Shown here: positions 26,483 to 34,169 of the stretch, piece after piece
Layout of the letters: every line of letters begins with the position of its first letter
Numbering within the stretch: position 1 is the stretch's first letter
Assembly: GCF_025961315.1 (NCBI RefSeq)
Contig: NZ_JAOQNK010000001.1
Coordinates: 620,001 to 684,000 of the forward strand
Direction: 5' to 3'
DNA length: 64,000 nt
DNA from: Sphingobacterium kitahiroshimense
Lineage (GTDB): Bacteria > Bacteroidota > Bacteroidia > Sphingobacteriales > Sphingobacteriaceae
Notes under the pieces: model-generated
Seen by the model: only the letters and a program-made list of their open reading frames with translations
Database searches by the model: none
Told to the model about the DNA's origin: nothing
Position numbers and translations under genes: made by a program

Positions 26483-26608
26483 TTAAATTGATACCGGCCA
26501 GCATTTATCATCATCGATATCCCCTAGTATAGGTTCTTTATCCAGCAGGTCGAAGAAGGTGTAACCTTCCAATAAAATTTCATCACTAGTTTGCATGTCA
26601 TTTTTCAT
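26483..26608 (-). CDS. 41-aa acidic peptide, possible modified-peptide precursor or signal
   Basis: Begins MKNDMQTSDEILLEGYTFFD and ends with a single Cys-Trp pair (DDDKCWPVSI). Acidic (DDD, DKEP), no signal peptide, one cysteine near the C-terminus: the size and leader-plus-core look of a ribosomally made peptide. Its own gene, its own hairpin, and the acyltransferase and LytTR genes downstream support a real product. No known precursor family is recognised. ATG at 26608 follows a clear AT-rich leader. Confidence 0.55.
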   Translation of the reverse strand: MKNDMQTSDEILLEGYTFFDLLDKEPILGDIDDDKCWPVSI

Positions 26609-26713
26609 AATTTTTAAATTTTGTAGTAAACATTAATTCATCAGCTGATATCCAAAAATGCAGAAGATTTTGGTGAATATGGATTTGAGGGAAACATAGT
26701 TGATTGGCCACTG

Positions 26714-26788
26714 TGAATGGTTGCAGTCACTATAAAGCGCACTTGAAGCAACTATTCATCCCTCGTATTGAAACATTCACCCCTCATA
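26714..26788. promoter_or_regulatory. Repeat-rich divergent control region
   Basis: Between the peptide gene and the divergent Crp-like regulator. Inverted repeat TGAATGGTTGC (26714-26724) / GCAACTATTCA (26748-26758), 10 of 11 pairs. Direct repeat ATTCATCCCTCGTA (26754) / ATTCACCCCTCATA (26775), 21 bases apart, i.e. two helical turns. Probable regulator sites for one or both directions. Confidence 0.55.
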
Positions 26789-26879
26789 TAGGCTAGTTTT
26801 CCCTGAATAGCCCTTTATAACAAAGCATTTTATATCTTACAGGTCTTTTTTAGCCAGAAAACCATTATAAAAATAAGCC

Positions 26880-27422
26880 ATGAGGAAAAGTAAAGAAGAG
26901 ATTTTAGCCAGTTTTTTAAAGGACATGCATTCAGAATGGGTATCTGCCATACCTGAACTAACGGATGTATTTGAGGAGATCCGCTTTGTAAAAGGCGAGC
27001 ACCTGACCAACAATTGGGGGGAGCTTTACCTCATAGCCGAGGGTTTATTTGGAAAGTATGAAAAGACCTGTCCGGTACGGTATGCCATTAGTGGCGAATC
27101 GCTTATGATACCCTACCACAGGCATGACTATCAGTTTATCGCGCTGAGTGACTGCCGGACTTTCATGACTACACGGAAACAGTTGTATACGATCAATTCG
27201 AAAAACCCAAAGCTTTTCCCGATCTACGCCAGCCTTATGGACAAACAGCAACAATATCTCGATTATCGGGCAAAATTGCTTTCATTGCCCAATCCCGAAA
27301 AATATGACTTTGTGTTTGACAAATATCCGAACATACGCCAATATATCAAGCACAAAGAATTAGCCCGATTTATGGGGATCGGCGAAGAGCTGCTTCGCCG
27401 GATGCTTCGGGAAAGAGAATAA
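26880..27422 (+). CDS. Crp/Fnr-like orphan regulator
   Basis: A 180-aa protein with an N-terminal cNMP-fold (FVKGEHLTNNWGELYLIAEGLFGKYE, SGESLMIPYHRHDYQFIALSDC) and a C-terminal helix region ending IKHKELARFMGIGEELLRRMLRE, a degenerate winged HTH lacking the final wing. Divergent from the 41-aa peptide gene across a repeat-rich region and a good candidate for its regulator. Confidence 0.7.
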   Translation: MRKSKEEILASFLKDMHSEWVSAIPELTDVFEEIRFVKGEHLTNNWGELYLIAEGLFGKYEKTCPVRYAISGESLMIPYHRHDYQFIALSDCRTFMTTRKQLYTINSKNPKLFPIYASLMDKQQQYLDYRAKLLSLPNPEKYDFVFDKYPNIRQYIKHKELARFMGIGEELLRRMLRERE

Positions 27423-27475
27423 CTTGTTAACCCATATGCAGGGTTTTCAAATTACAGCTTAAAGGTCGCAACAGT

Positions 27476-27829
27476 TTATCTACCTGTTATGACCCTACGG
27501 TGTTCAGTACCCCATGCAGCAAGGCTCTCAATAATAGTTCTTAGCGTATTGCCATAGTCCGTAAGCTGATATACCACTGTTACAGGATGTGTATCCACAA
27601 CTGTACGGCTCACCAGCTTGTTCATTTCCAGTTCTTTTAGCTCCTTACTGAGCATTTTGTTGGAAATGCCACTGACATCGTTCAAAATATCAGAGAATCT
27701 TCTCTTATTGTAATAACAGATAGCAGACATTATAGATATTTTCCATTTACCATTTAAAACATCCATTGTATCATGTACAGCCCTGATCTGATTTTTATTA
27801 ATTTCTTCGGTGCAATTATATTCTTCCAT
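27476..27829 (-). CDS. HxlR-family winged-helix regulator
   Basis: A 117-aa protein with the HxlR signature: LNGKWKISIMSAICYYNKRRFSDILNDVSGISNKMLSKELKELEMNKLVSRTV and YQLTDYGNTLRTIIESLAAWG. The N-terminal Cys (YNCTEE, residue 5) could sense aldehydes or oxidants, as in HxlR/HypR. Divergent from an SDR gene with a GTTAC-rich operator between them. Confidence 0.92.
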   Translation of the reverse strand: MEEYNCTEEINKNQIRAVHDTMDVLNGKWKISIMSAICYYNKRRFSDILNDVSGISNKMLSKELKELEMNKLVSRTVVDTHPVTVVYQLTDYGNTLRTIIESLAAWGTEHRRVITGR

Positions 27830-27831
27830 AA

Positions 27832-27879
27832 GTTACCTAGTTACTCAAATGTTACTGTTACTTTTAGTTACCAAGTTAC
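27832..27879. promoter_or_regulatory. HxlR operator region, six GTTAC words
   Basis: GTTAC starts at 27832, 27840, 27851, 27857, 27867 and 27875, all in one orientation, in the gap between divergent hxlR and SDR genes. HxlR proteins are known to bind repeats of this general kind. Confidence 0.6.
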
Positions 27880-27932
27880 AAAAGTAAATAAAAACACAAT
27901 ACATTTGTTGCAGTAAATAAAACAATTTAGAA

Positions 27933-28676
27933 ATGAATTTTAAAGATAAAAACGTTGTAATTACAGGCGGAACCACAGGAATTGGTTTCGCTACAGCTAC
28001 TGCCTTTATCGAAGCTGGAGCAAATGTATGGATAACAGGAAGAAAAGAAGATAATCTACAGGCTGCTGCTCGTCAGATCGATAACCCGAGATTAACAACC
28101 GTCCTATCAGACACATCAAATCTTGAAGGAATCGCCGCTCTTGAAAAACTAGTAACGGAAAACAATATCAAGATTGACGTACTGTTTCTGAATGCCGGTA
28201 TAGCAACCTTTGCTCCCATAGAGCAAGTTACAGAAGCTGACTTTGACGCTCAGTTCAATACCAATGTTAAGGGACATTTCTTCACCTTACAAAAACTGAT
28301 TCCCCACCTTCAAACAGGGTCATCCGTTATCTTTACCTCTTCTACCGTTGCTACAGCGTCTAATTTAGAATCTTCAGTGTATTCCGCAACAAAAGGTGCA
28401 TTAAATAAAATAGCGCAGATCGCAGCCAATGAGCTAGCATCTAAAAATATCCGTGTCAATGTGGTTAGTCCGGGACCTATTGAAACCCCTGGGCTGCAAA
28501 ATGCGGTACCTCAAGAAGCGATGAATCATCTGGCGGCTGCCACTTCACTTCAGCGTATCGGAAAACCAGAAGAAATTGCAAACACAGTACTTTTTCTAGC
28601 TTCCGATAAAGCAAGCTTTATCAACGGAACCGAATTTTTAGTAGATGGTGGTTATATTACCTATGCCATGAAATAA
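27933..28676 (+). CDS. Short-chain dehydrogenase/reductase (SDR), HxlR-linked
   Basis: A 247-aa classical SDR. TGGTTGIG cofactor motif at about 11-18, NAGIA, the Ser in FTSSTVA, YSATKGALNK with catalytic Tyr/Lys, and C-terminal FINGTEFLVDGGY. Such SDRs divergent from HxlR regulators are usually induced by reactive aldehydes or quinones. A perfect terminator follows. Confidence 0.9.
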   Translation: MNFKDKNVVITGGTTGIGFATATAFIEAGANVWITGRKEDNLQAAARQIDNPRLTTVLSDTSNLEGIAALEKLVTENNIKIDVLFLNAGIATFAPIEQVTEADFDAQFNTNVKGHFFTLQKLIPHLQTGSSVIFTSSTVATASNLESSVYSATKGALNKIAQIAANELASKNIRVNVVSPGPIETPGLQNAVPQEAMNHLAAATSLQRIGKPEEIANTVLFLASDKASFINGTEFLVDGGYITYAMK

Positions 28677-28694
28677 AAATGAGATTGAAAATTT

Positions 28695-28738
28695 CACAAC
28701 AAAGCCGCTGTATGTAAAAGTACAGCGGCTTTGTTGTG
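28695..28738 (+). terminator. Strong terminator after the SDR gene
   Basis: Perfect 18-bp arms (28695-28712 and 28721-28738, core AAAGCCGCTGTA / TACAGCGGCTTT) with an 8-base loop, 18 bases after the SDR stop. Confidence 0.9.
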
Positions 28739-28739
28739 T

Positions 28740-29197
28740 ATACCTCTGAAAAATATAATCATGTAACCAACATGTTAGAATGCAATTAATGCTTTCAAAT
28801 GCAAAAAATATAGAAAAAACCCCCATTTATTGGGATTTAACACCCCGCATTTTGGGTTACAATTCCCAAAACATAGTGTCCAAATTCCCAAAATATAACA
28901 GTCAATGCTGCTGATATTTGTAATAGCAGATCGGATGAAATAATTAATTGTCCTGTAAAACACAAAAATAATTGTATCCATACCATTTTTTCCGATCTGC
29001 TCATGAAAAAAACAAATTATGAAACAGTACAAGAAAAAATTTGCACCCTTCCCCATAAATTGGATTATTGGGTTTCTAGGAAATCAATGTCCACTTCAAG
29101 GCAAAGCTTCGTTATGACAAGCTCGAAGCGCACAAAATAATAAGCTTATCAAATAACCAAATTTAAGAATTCAAAGCACTTAAGTGCATTACTAGTT
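28740..29197. other. Intergenic region with inverted and direct repeats
   Basis: AATTCCCAAAACATA (28861) recurs as AATTCCCAAAATATA (28883), 22 bases apart, and TTTGGG/CCCAAA form an inverted pair at about 28850-28869. A second inverted repeat, AGCAGATCGGA (28926-28936) / TCCGATCTGCT (28991-29001), encloses 54 bases. A 45-codon plus-strand frame at 29003-29140 (MKKTNYETVQEKICTLP...) starts right after it; I cannot call it real. Nothing else recognised. Confidence 0.45.
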
Positions 29198-29530
29198 ATG
29201 ATTACATTAAAAAACACGCGACTATTTGTCGCCACTTTATTTGCATTAATTGTTGGAGCATTTTACGTAGTAAATGCAATGGACAAACAAATCGAAACAG
29301 AAGAGCCTAAGTTGTCAACCACGTGGTACTTTCAGGGAAGCTCTCTAGCAGAAGCTGAGGATGCATCGAACTATTCGCAGACTCCTCATCCTAACTGTAA
29401 CGTGGGTTCAGAATTACCATGTGAACTTCCAGTAGAAAATGCACCTGATGAAGAATCACTGCAAACCTTTTTAGACGGAAAATCGGGTTCCGATATTCGA
29501 GATATATATGCTGCCTCAAAGCGTAATTAA
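29198..29530 (+). CDS. DUF6520-family small exported protein
   Basis: A 110-aa protein with an N-terminal hydrophobic segment (TRLFVATLFALIVGAFYVVNA) and a polar mature part with two cysteines (PNCNVGSELPCEL). The pattern fits DUF6520, small Bacteroidota proteins often near SusC/SusD or thioredoxin-like genes. Convergent with the SusD gene; they share one bidirectional terminator. Function unknown. Confidence 0.65.
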   Translation: MITLKNTRLFVATLFALIVGAFYVVNAMDKQIETEEPKLSTTWYFQGSSLAEAEDASNYSQTPHPNCNVGSELPCELPVENAPDEESLQTFLDGKSGSDIRDIYAASKRN

Positions 29531-29550
29531 TAATCTTATATAATTAGGGG

Positions 29551-29578
29551 CAAAACCCACGAGTTATCGTGGGTTTTG
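29551..29578. terminator. Bidirectional terminator shared by DUF6520 and SusD genes
   Basis: Perfect 12-bp stem CAAAACCCACGA/TCGTGGGTTTTG with loop GTTA. The SusD stop codon (29564-29566) lies inside the loop, so the last SusD codons form one arm. Confidence 0.9.
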
Positions 29579-30937
29579 TTTTATTCCAGTCAGTAAAATA
29601 ATATCTTCTGGAATTGCTAGAGCGTATCTCTTATCATTTGGTTTAAGTATAAACTCGATACCCCCAATAAAACGCCTCAAACTTATATTCTGTCCCTCTT
29701 TATTCAATCTTTTAATATCCATCCATCTAAGTCCACGCATCAAGAGTTCTTTCCGTCTTTCTTTTAAAATTACAGCAAGTGCCTCGTCTGCATTATTTAT
29801 TTTACCTTCTATCAATGGATCATCAACATAGCCCACTTTCCATCTTTTAACCATTAACTCACGTAATGTAGCTAGAGCCTCTAGGTATTTGCTTTGTCTT
29901 GCTAATGATTCGGATTTTATAAGTAGGATTTCATTAGTAGAAACTCCACCGAACAAGGTCAAATTTCCACTATAACTACCTCTGAACCGAACGGTTCCAT
30001 CATTATTTTTCTTAAAGTAAAGCTCTTTTCGGAGGTCACCTTCTTTATATTGACTATATAACTCATCAGAGATTCTAGCAATATCCGGTTGTAGTATATT
30101 CGTTGGCATACCGATTACCGAAAAGATAATACTTTCACCATTAAACTGGCTAAATGGGTATTCAGGTGCATTACTAATTTTATTGTAGTCTAACAAAATA
30201 TTATAGTACTGCAGGCAAGAACTTGCGGCAACTTCTGCTTGGTCATACTTACGCATCCATAAATAAGTACGAGCTAAAAGTCCGAAAGCCGCGGGCTTGG
30301 AAGATCTGATCACATGCTTTGGGGTAATCGGTAATAAAATCGTTGCCTGCTCTAAATCACTTAAAATTGCATGGTATGTTTCCTTAACTGAACTACGTGT
30401 TGTCGGAATGTTAAAATCTGTTTTCTGCCTTATCGGAAGACCTAGATCGTTCTGGGCCGATTGCTCATCAAAGGCTGGAAGAAACAATGCCGCCAGCTGT
30501 AGCATAGATTTAGCTCGCAGATAATATGCTTGCCCTTTAATATCGTCATAGCTATTTCCATTAGCTGAATTCCGCTGAATTTCCTGTATACGTTCCAATA
30601 CGGTATTTGCCGAGTATACCGAAGCATAGCTGTAAGTCCAACTATTGCTCCGGTCTTCAAAGATATAATCAGCCTCCCAAGTATACATTCTTCTATATTG
30701 TTCACTTGTCAATGACATATAATCCTTTTCAGCAAGATAATAGTCGTCACTGCTCACCTCTCCCTCTCCAGGATCTGAAAACACATTTCTTGAAGCATTA
30801 TCTAAGATAGATTGTAGATCCATAAGCGTCGTAGGAACTACAAGCTTATTATCAGACTTCTCTTCCAATATTTTGTTGCAAGAATAAAAGCTAACGCATA
30901 GCATTAATGCGATTATCATTTTTAAGATATGTTTCAT
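29564..30937 (-). CDS. SusD/RagB-family nutrient-binding outer-membrane lipoprotein
   Basis: A 457-aa lipoprotein with signal MKHILKMIIALMLCVSFYSC and lipidated Cys20. Typical SusD features: LVVPTTLMDLQSILDN near the N-terminus, TPR-like helices around YYLRAKSMLQLAALFLPAFD, AFGLLARTYLWMRKYDQAEVAAS, and the C-terminal ALAVILKERRKELLMRGLRWMDIKRL. It caps the SusC barrel and binds the ligand outside the cell. The start is 18 bases after susC. The ligand cannot be told; TlpA-linked pairs are not classic glycan loci. Confidence 0.92.
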   Translation of the reverse strand: MKHILKMIIALMLCVSFYSCNKILEEKSDNKLVVPTTLMDLQSILDNASRNVFSDPGEGEVSSDDYYLAEKDYMSLTSEQYRRMYTWEADYIFEDRSNSWTYSYASVYSANTVLERIQEIQRNSANGNSYDDIKGQAYYLRAKSMLQLAALFLPAFDEQSAQNDLGLPIRQKTDFNIPTTRSSVKETYHAILSDLEQATILLPITPKHVIRSSKPAAFGLLARTYLWMRKYDQAEVAASSCLQYYNILLDYNKISNAPEYPFSQFNGESIIFSVIGMPTNILQPDIARISDELYSQYKEGDLRKELYFKKNNDGTVRFRGSYSGNLTLFGGVSTNEILLIKSESLARQSKYLEALATLRELMVKRWKVGYVDDPLIEGKINNADEALAVILKERRKELLMRGLRWMDIKRLNKEGQNISLRRFIGGIEFILKPNDKRYALAIPEDIILLTGIKQNPR

Positions 30938-30955
30938 ATTATCTTATTTTAATAG

Positions 30956-33900
30956 TTAGAGATCTAGTTTTAAGCCCAGCGTAAAGCTCTTTGGAGTTGG
31001 CATATAATAATCCATGTAATAGGCGTCAGGATCAATTTTCTCCTTATTTGCTCTCCATATCACACCAATATTGTTCACATTGAAAAAAGCCTTGATATGT
31101 TTAAGATAAAGCCTCGTGGCTATATTTTCAGGAACGCTATATGCTAAATTAATATATTGAAATCGGACATGATCTCCTTTACGAATCAAGGGCTCACTTC
31201 CTCCATAAAATGCATCCCGTTGCGTAGAAGCGGGGTATGTTATTGATGGCACATATGTCGATTGTTCATCTCCCGTATGTTGCCATCTATTGGCAAAATC
31301 CTCATTTCCAATCCATCTCGAAAAAAGATTCTGATAGTTGATTGATCTTTTCCTAAAGTAATACCCCATTTTGTAAGAAATACTCAGACTTAAAGTAAAA
31401 TCTTTAACCGAAAACGAATTGAGAAAAGAACCAAAATAAGTAGGCAGTGCCGATCCAAAATAAACAAGGTCATCAATCTTGGTACCATTCCCTACCAATG
31501 CACGATAGTCTGTACTCACCTCTCCGTTCAAATACCCTCTTGGATCTCCGGTATTCGGATCCAAGCCTGCCCACTTATAGGCAAAGATGGAGTATACTGG
31601 TTTCCCTTCTATTCCAGAAATTGGAACAGCAGAGGAAAGAAAACTACTTGCTGCTTGTGTACCAAGATAATATTCGGTCACTTTATCCTTATAAATACTA
31701 AAATTTAAAGTACTCTTCCAGTTTAAATAAGATTTTTCTAGATTAACTGTATTTAATTGGATATCTAATCCCTTGCCGGTCATTGAAGCGGTATTTTTTA
31801 CTAAAGTTGAAATCCCTGTTGTATAGTCGAGCTGTGAACTGCCAAAAAGATTACTTCCATACTTATTGTAAATATCTAAACTACCGCTGATCCTGTCATT
31901 TCTATTTGCGAAATCTAGCCCAAAGTTTAAGTTTTTAACTGTCTCCCACCTGAGTTCAGGATTGTTATAGTTAACAAAAATTGAGAACGGATCGCCAGTA
32001 TAGGGTGAATTATTCAAATACTGGATCGTAGTGACCGCACTCATTGCTGGATCAATATTTCCACTTGATCCCATTGTACTACGGATCTTTAAAAGTGAAA
32101 GCTCATTCAGTTTGAACCAAGATTCATCGGAGAGTTTCCAGGCAACTCCCACAGACCAAAATGGATTCCATTGATCATTAGTTCTTAAGCCAAAGAGATT
32201 AGAAGCATCCCTTCTTGCACTCAATGTGACGAAATATCGAGACTTAAGATTATAAGCGAAACTTCCGAAAAATGAAAGGAAGTTATTATGAAACTCAGAA
32301 ATACTGGAATTATCTTTGATAAATTGTCTGCTTCCCGTAATTAGATGCGCATACTGAGTCTTATAGTCTACCGTTCCAAATGTGAGGATATCTTTATTAA
32401 AACCATATAATCTATTTGCATTACCCGTGCTGCTTCTTGTCAGTAACTCCGCTCCTATCAGCGAACTGAATTCATGTCGTTTCCACTTATTTAGATAAGA
32501 CAACTGTCCTCTAAAATTATTGGAAATTGAGTTTGAAAAACTATTATCCAATATTCCACCGACAGGGATATTATATTTCAACCCACCATTGCTATTGATC
32601 TCAGTAAAACTATTGATCAAATCGCGGGTATAATAGCTATCAATATCATTATTCAGTCTATTTTCACCGGACTGTTTCTCAAATTGATATTTAAATGATA
32701 AATTCAGATCTCCAATAGGCTTGTAATCAATGCCTACATTAATCAATAGGTCGTTCACTCCATTCTCAGATCTAGTATGTTTATGATCTTCAAGAGGATA
32801 GTAATTCCAGTCCAACAAATTGTATTGATCGACTATATTATCGATAAAAGATTGTCGATAGACTTTTCCTATAGCTATAGGATTACCCATTTCATCTGCA
32901 AAAGAAGTATATGGTAGTATGCCGCTAGCGTTTTGTATGATAGCGCCATATCTTGGTCTGCCGCTACGCTGTTGCTTTTTAGTGTATAAAAGTTCTGTAC
33001 TTAATTCCAGCGACGCTATAGGTTTATAGCTTGAAAAATTTCGGACATTTATTCTTTCAAAATTAGCATCCAAAACATCTTTATTGCGGTCATACCCTAT
33101 GGATAACAGGTTGGAAATCTTATCAGCCCTTGCACTTAAGGAAAGCATATGTTGCTGATTGACGGAGTTTTGATACATATATTTGGAATAATCATTTCTG
33201 ACATCACGATCTCTTAATTTATCAATATCTACATATGCCTTAGACCTTTCGCCCTTTTCATTTTGATCATTATATATCAACCTTTCCACTACAGGCGACA
33301 AGAGCATTTTATTGCTAGAATTTATCCATGAATTATAATAGCCGTTTTCATACAGCATCAACTCCGCATCAATAAAATCAGTCGTTGAAATATTCGGTAT
33401 GGAGAACAGATCAGGTTTATTTCCAAAAGTTGTATTGGAGCTAAAGTCTATTCCAAATGTCTGTCCTTTCTTTCCTTTTTTGCTGGTGATCACAATCACG
33501 CCATTGGCGGCTTTTGCCCCCCAGATGGATGAAGCTGAAGCATCTTTAAGAACTGTAATACTTTCAATATTGTTCGGGTTTATGTTGTCAAGGTCCCCAT
33601 TGTACGGAAAGTTATCCAGCACAATCAAAGGTTCTTTTGGTCCACGAATTGAACTGATTCCTCTTACCGTAATTCTACCTCCAGCATTTGTACCTCTATC
33701 AACCATGATTCCGTTGGTGACAGCCTCCAGTCGGTCAAGTATATTAGTACTAACCTGCTGTTCCAATAGTTCAGGACCTATTTTTGTGAATGAACCTGTA
33801 GTTTTTTCTTTTGACAAAATCTCATATCCTGTATTGACCTGTACCTCATCCAATACCGCTTCATTTTTCGTCAATCTGAACGTGCTATTATCTTTCAGAG

Positions 33901-34159
33901 CTTGTAATTGAACTCTGAAAGGTATAAATCCAATATAATTTATTGTTAGAACGGTGTCCCTTAAGTTGGTCTGTACTAAAAAAGCACCCGATTTGTCGGT
34001 ACTTGTCCGCGTTTTACCATCTATTAACACTGTTGCTCCAAATAAAGGTGTCGTATCAAGATCCGAGATTACCTTTCCATTAATTATTCTTTGTCCCAAT
34101 GCAGTTGTCCAACAAAATACTAAGTATAGGACAACTATGCTGCTGTATTTTTTTAACAT
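30956..34159 (-). CDS. SusC/RagA-family TonB-linked outer-membrane transporter
   Basis: A 1067-aa TonB-dependent transporter. Signal peptide (VVLYLVFCWTTALGQ), carboxypeptidase-regulatory-like domain at about 23-95 (INGKVISDLDTTPLFGATVLIDG), plug at about 115-225 with VNTGYEILSKEKTTGSFT and DRGTNAGGRITVRGISSIRGPKEPLIVLDNFPYNGDLDNINPNNIESITVLKDASASSIWGAKAANGVIVITSKKGKKG, then the barrel. It ends in an aromatic-rich strand (SFTLGLKLDL). Partner SusD follows after 18 bases; TlpA-like gene precedes after 10 bases. Confidence 0.95.
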   Translation of the reverse strand: MLKKYSSIVVLYLVFCWTTALGQRIINGKVISDLDTTPLFGATVLIDGKTRTSTDKSGAFLVQTNLRDTVLTINYIGFIPFRVQLQALKDNSTFRLTKNEAVLDEVQVNTGYEILSKEKTTGSFTKIGPELLEQQVSTNILDRLEAVTNGIMVDRGTNAGGRITVRGISSIRGPKEPLIVLDNFPYNGDLDNINPNNIESITVLKDASASSIWGAKAANGVIVITSKKGKKGQTFGIDFSSNTTFGNKPDLFSIPNISTTDFIDAELMLYENGYYNSWINSSNKMLLSPVVERLIYNDQNEKGERSKAYVDIDKLRDRDVRNDYSKYMYQNSVNQQHMLSLSARADKISNLLSIGYDRNKDVLDANFERINVRNFSSYKPIASLELSTELLYTKKQQRSGRPRYGAIIQNASGILPYTSFADEMGNPIAIGKVYRQSFIDNIVDQYNLLDWNYYPLEDHKHTRSENGVNDLLINVGIDYKPIGDLNLSFKYQFEKQSGENRLNNDIDSYYTRDLINSFTEINSNGGLKYNIPVGGILDNSFSNSISNNFRGQLSYLNKWKRHEFSSLIGAELLTRSSTGNANRLYGFNKDILTFGTVDYKTQYAHLITGSRQFIKDNSSISEFHNNFLSFFGSFAYNLKSRYFVTLSARRDASNLFGLRTNDQWNPFWSVGVAWKLSDESWFKLNELSLLKIRSTMGSSGNIDPAMSAVTTIQYLNNSPYTGDPFSIFVNYNNPELRWETVKNLNFGLDFANRNDRISGSLDIYNKYGSNLFGSSQLDYTTGISTLVKNTASMTGKGLDIQLNTVNLEKSYLNWKSTLNFSIYKDKVTEYYLGTQAASSFLSSAVPISGIEGKPVYSIFAYKWAGLDPNTGDPRGYLNGEVSTDYRALVGNGTKIDDLVYFGSALPTYFGSFLNSFSVKDFTLSLSISYKMGYYFRKRSINYQNLFSRWIGNEDFANRWQHTGDEQSTYVPSITYPASTQRDAFYGGSEPLIRKGDHVRFQYINLAYSVPENIATRLYLKHIKAFFNVNNIGVIWRANKEKIDPDAYYMDYYMPTPKSFTLGLKLDL

Positions 34160-34169
34160 GATTCAGTAT

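Noticed and set aside
27832..27879. GTTAC repeats considered as a CRISPR-like array
   Set aside because: Units are 5 bases with irregular short spacing; no spacers and no cas genes.
33399..33911. 170-codon plus-strand frame inside susC
   Set aside because: Antisense shadow of the conserved plug domain of SusC.
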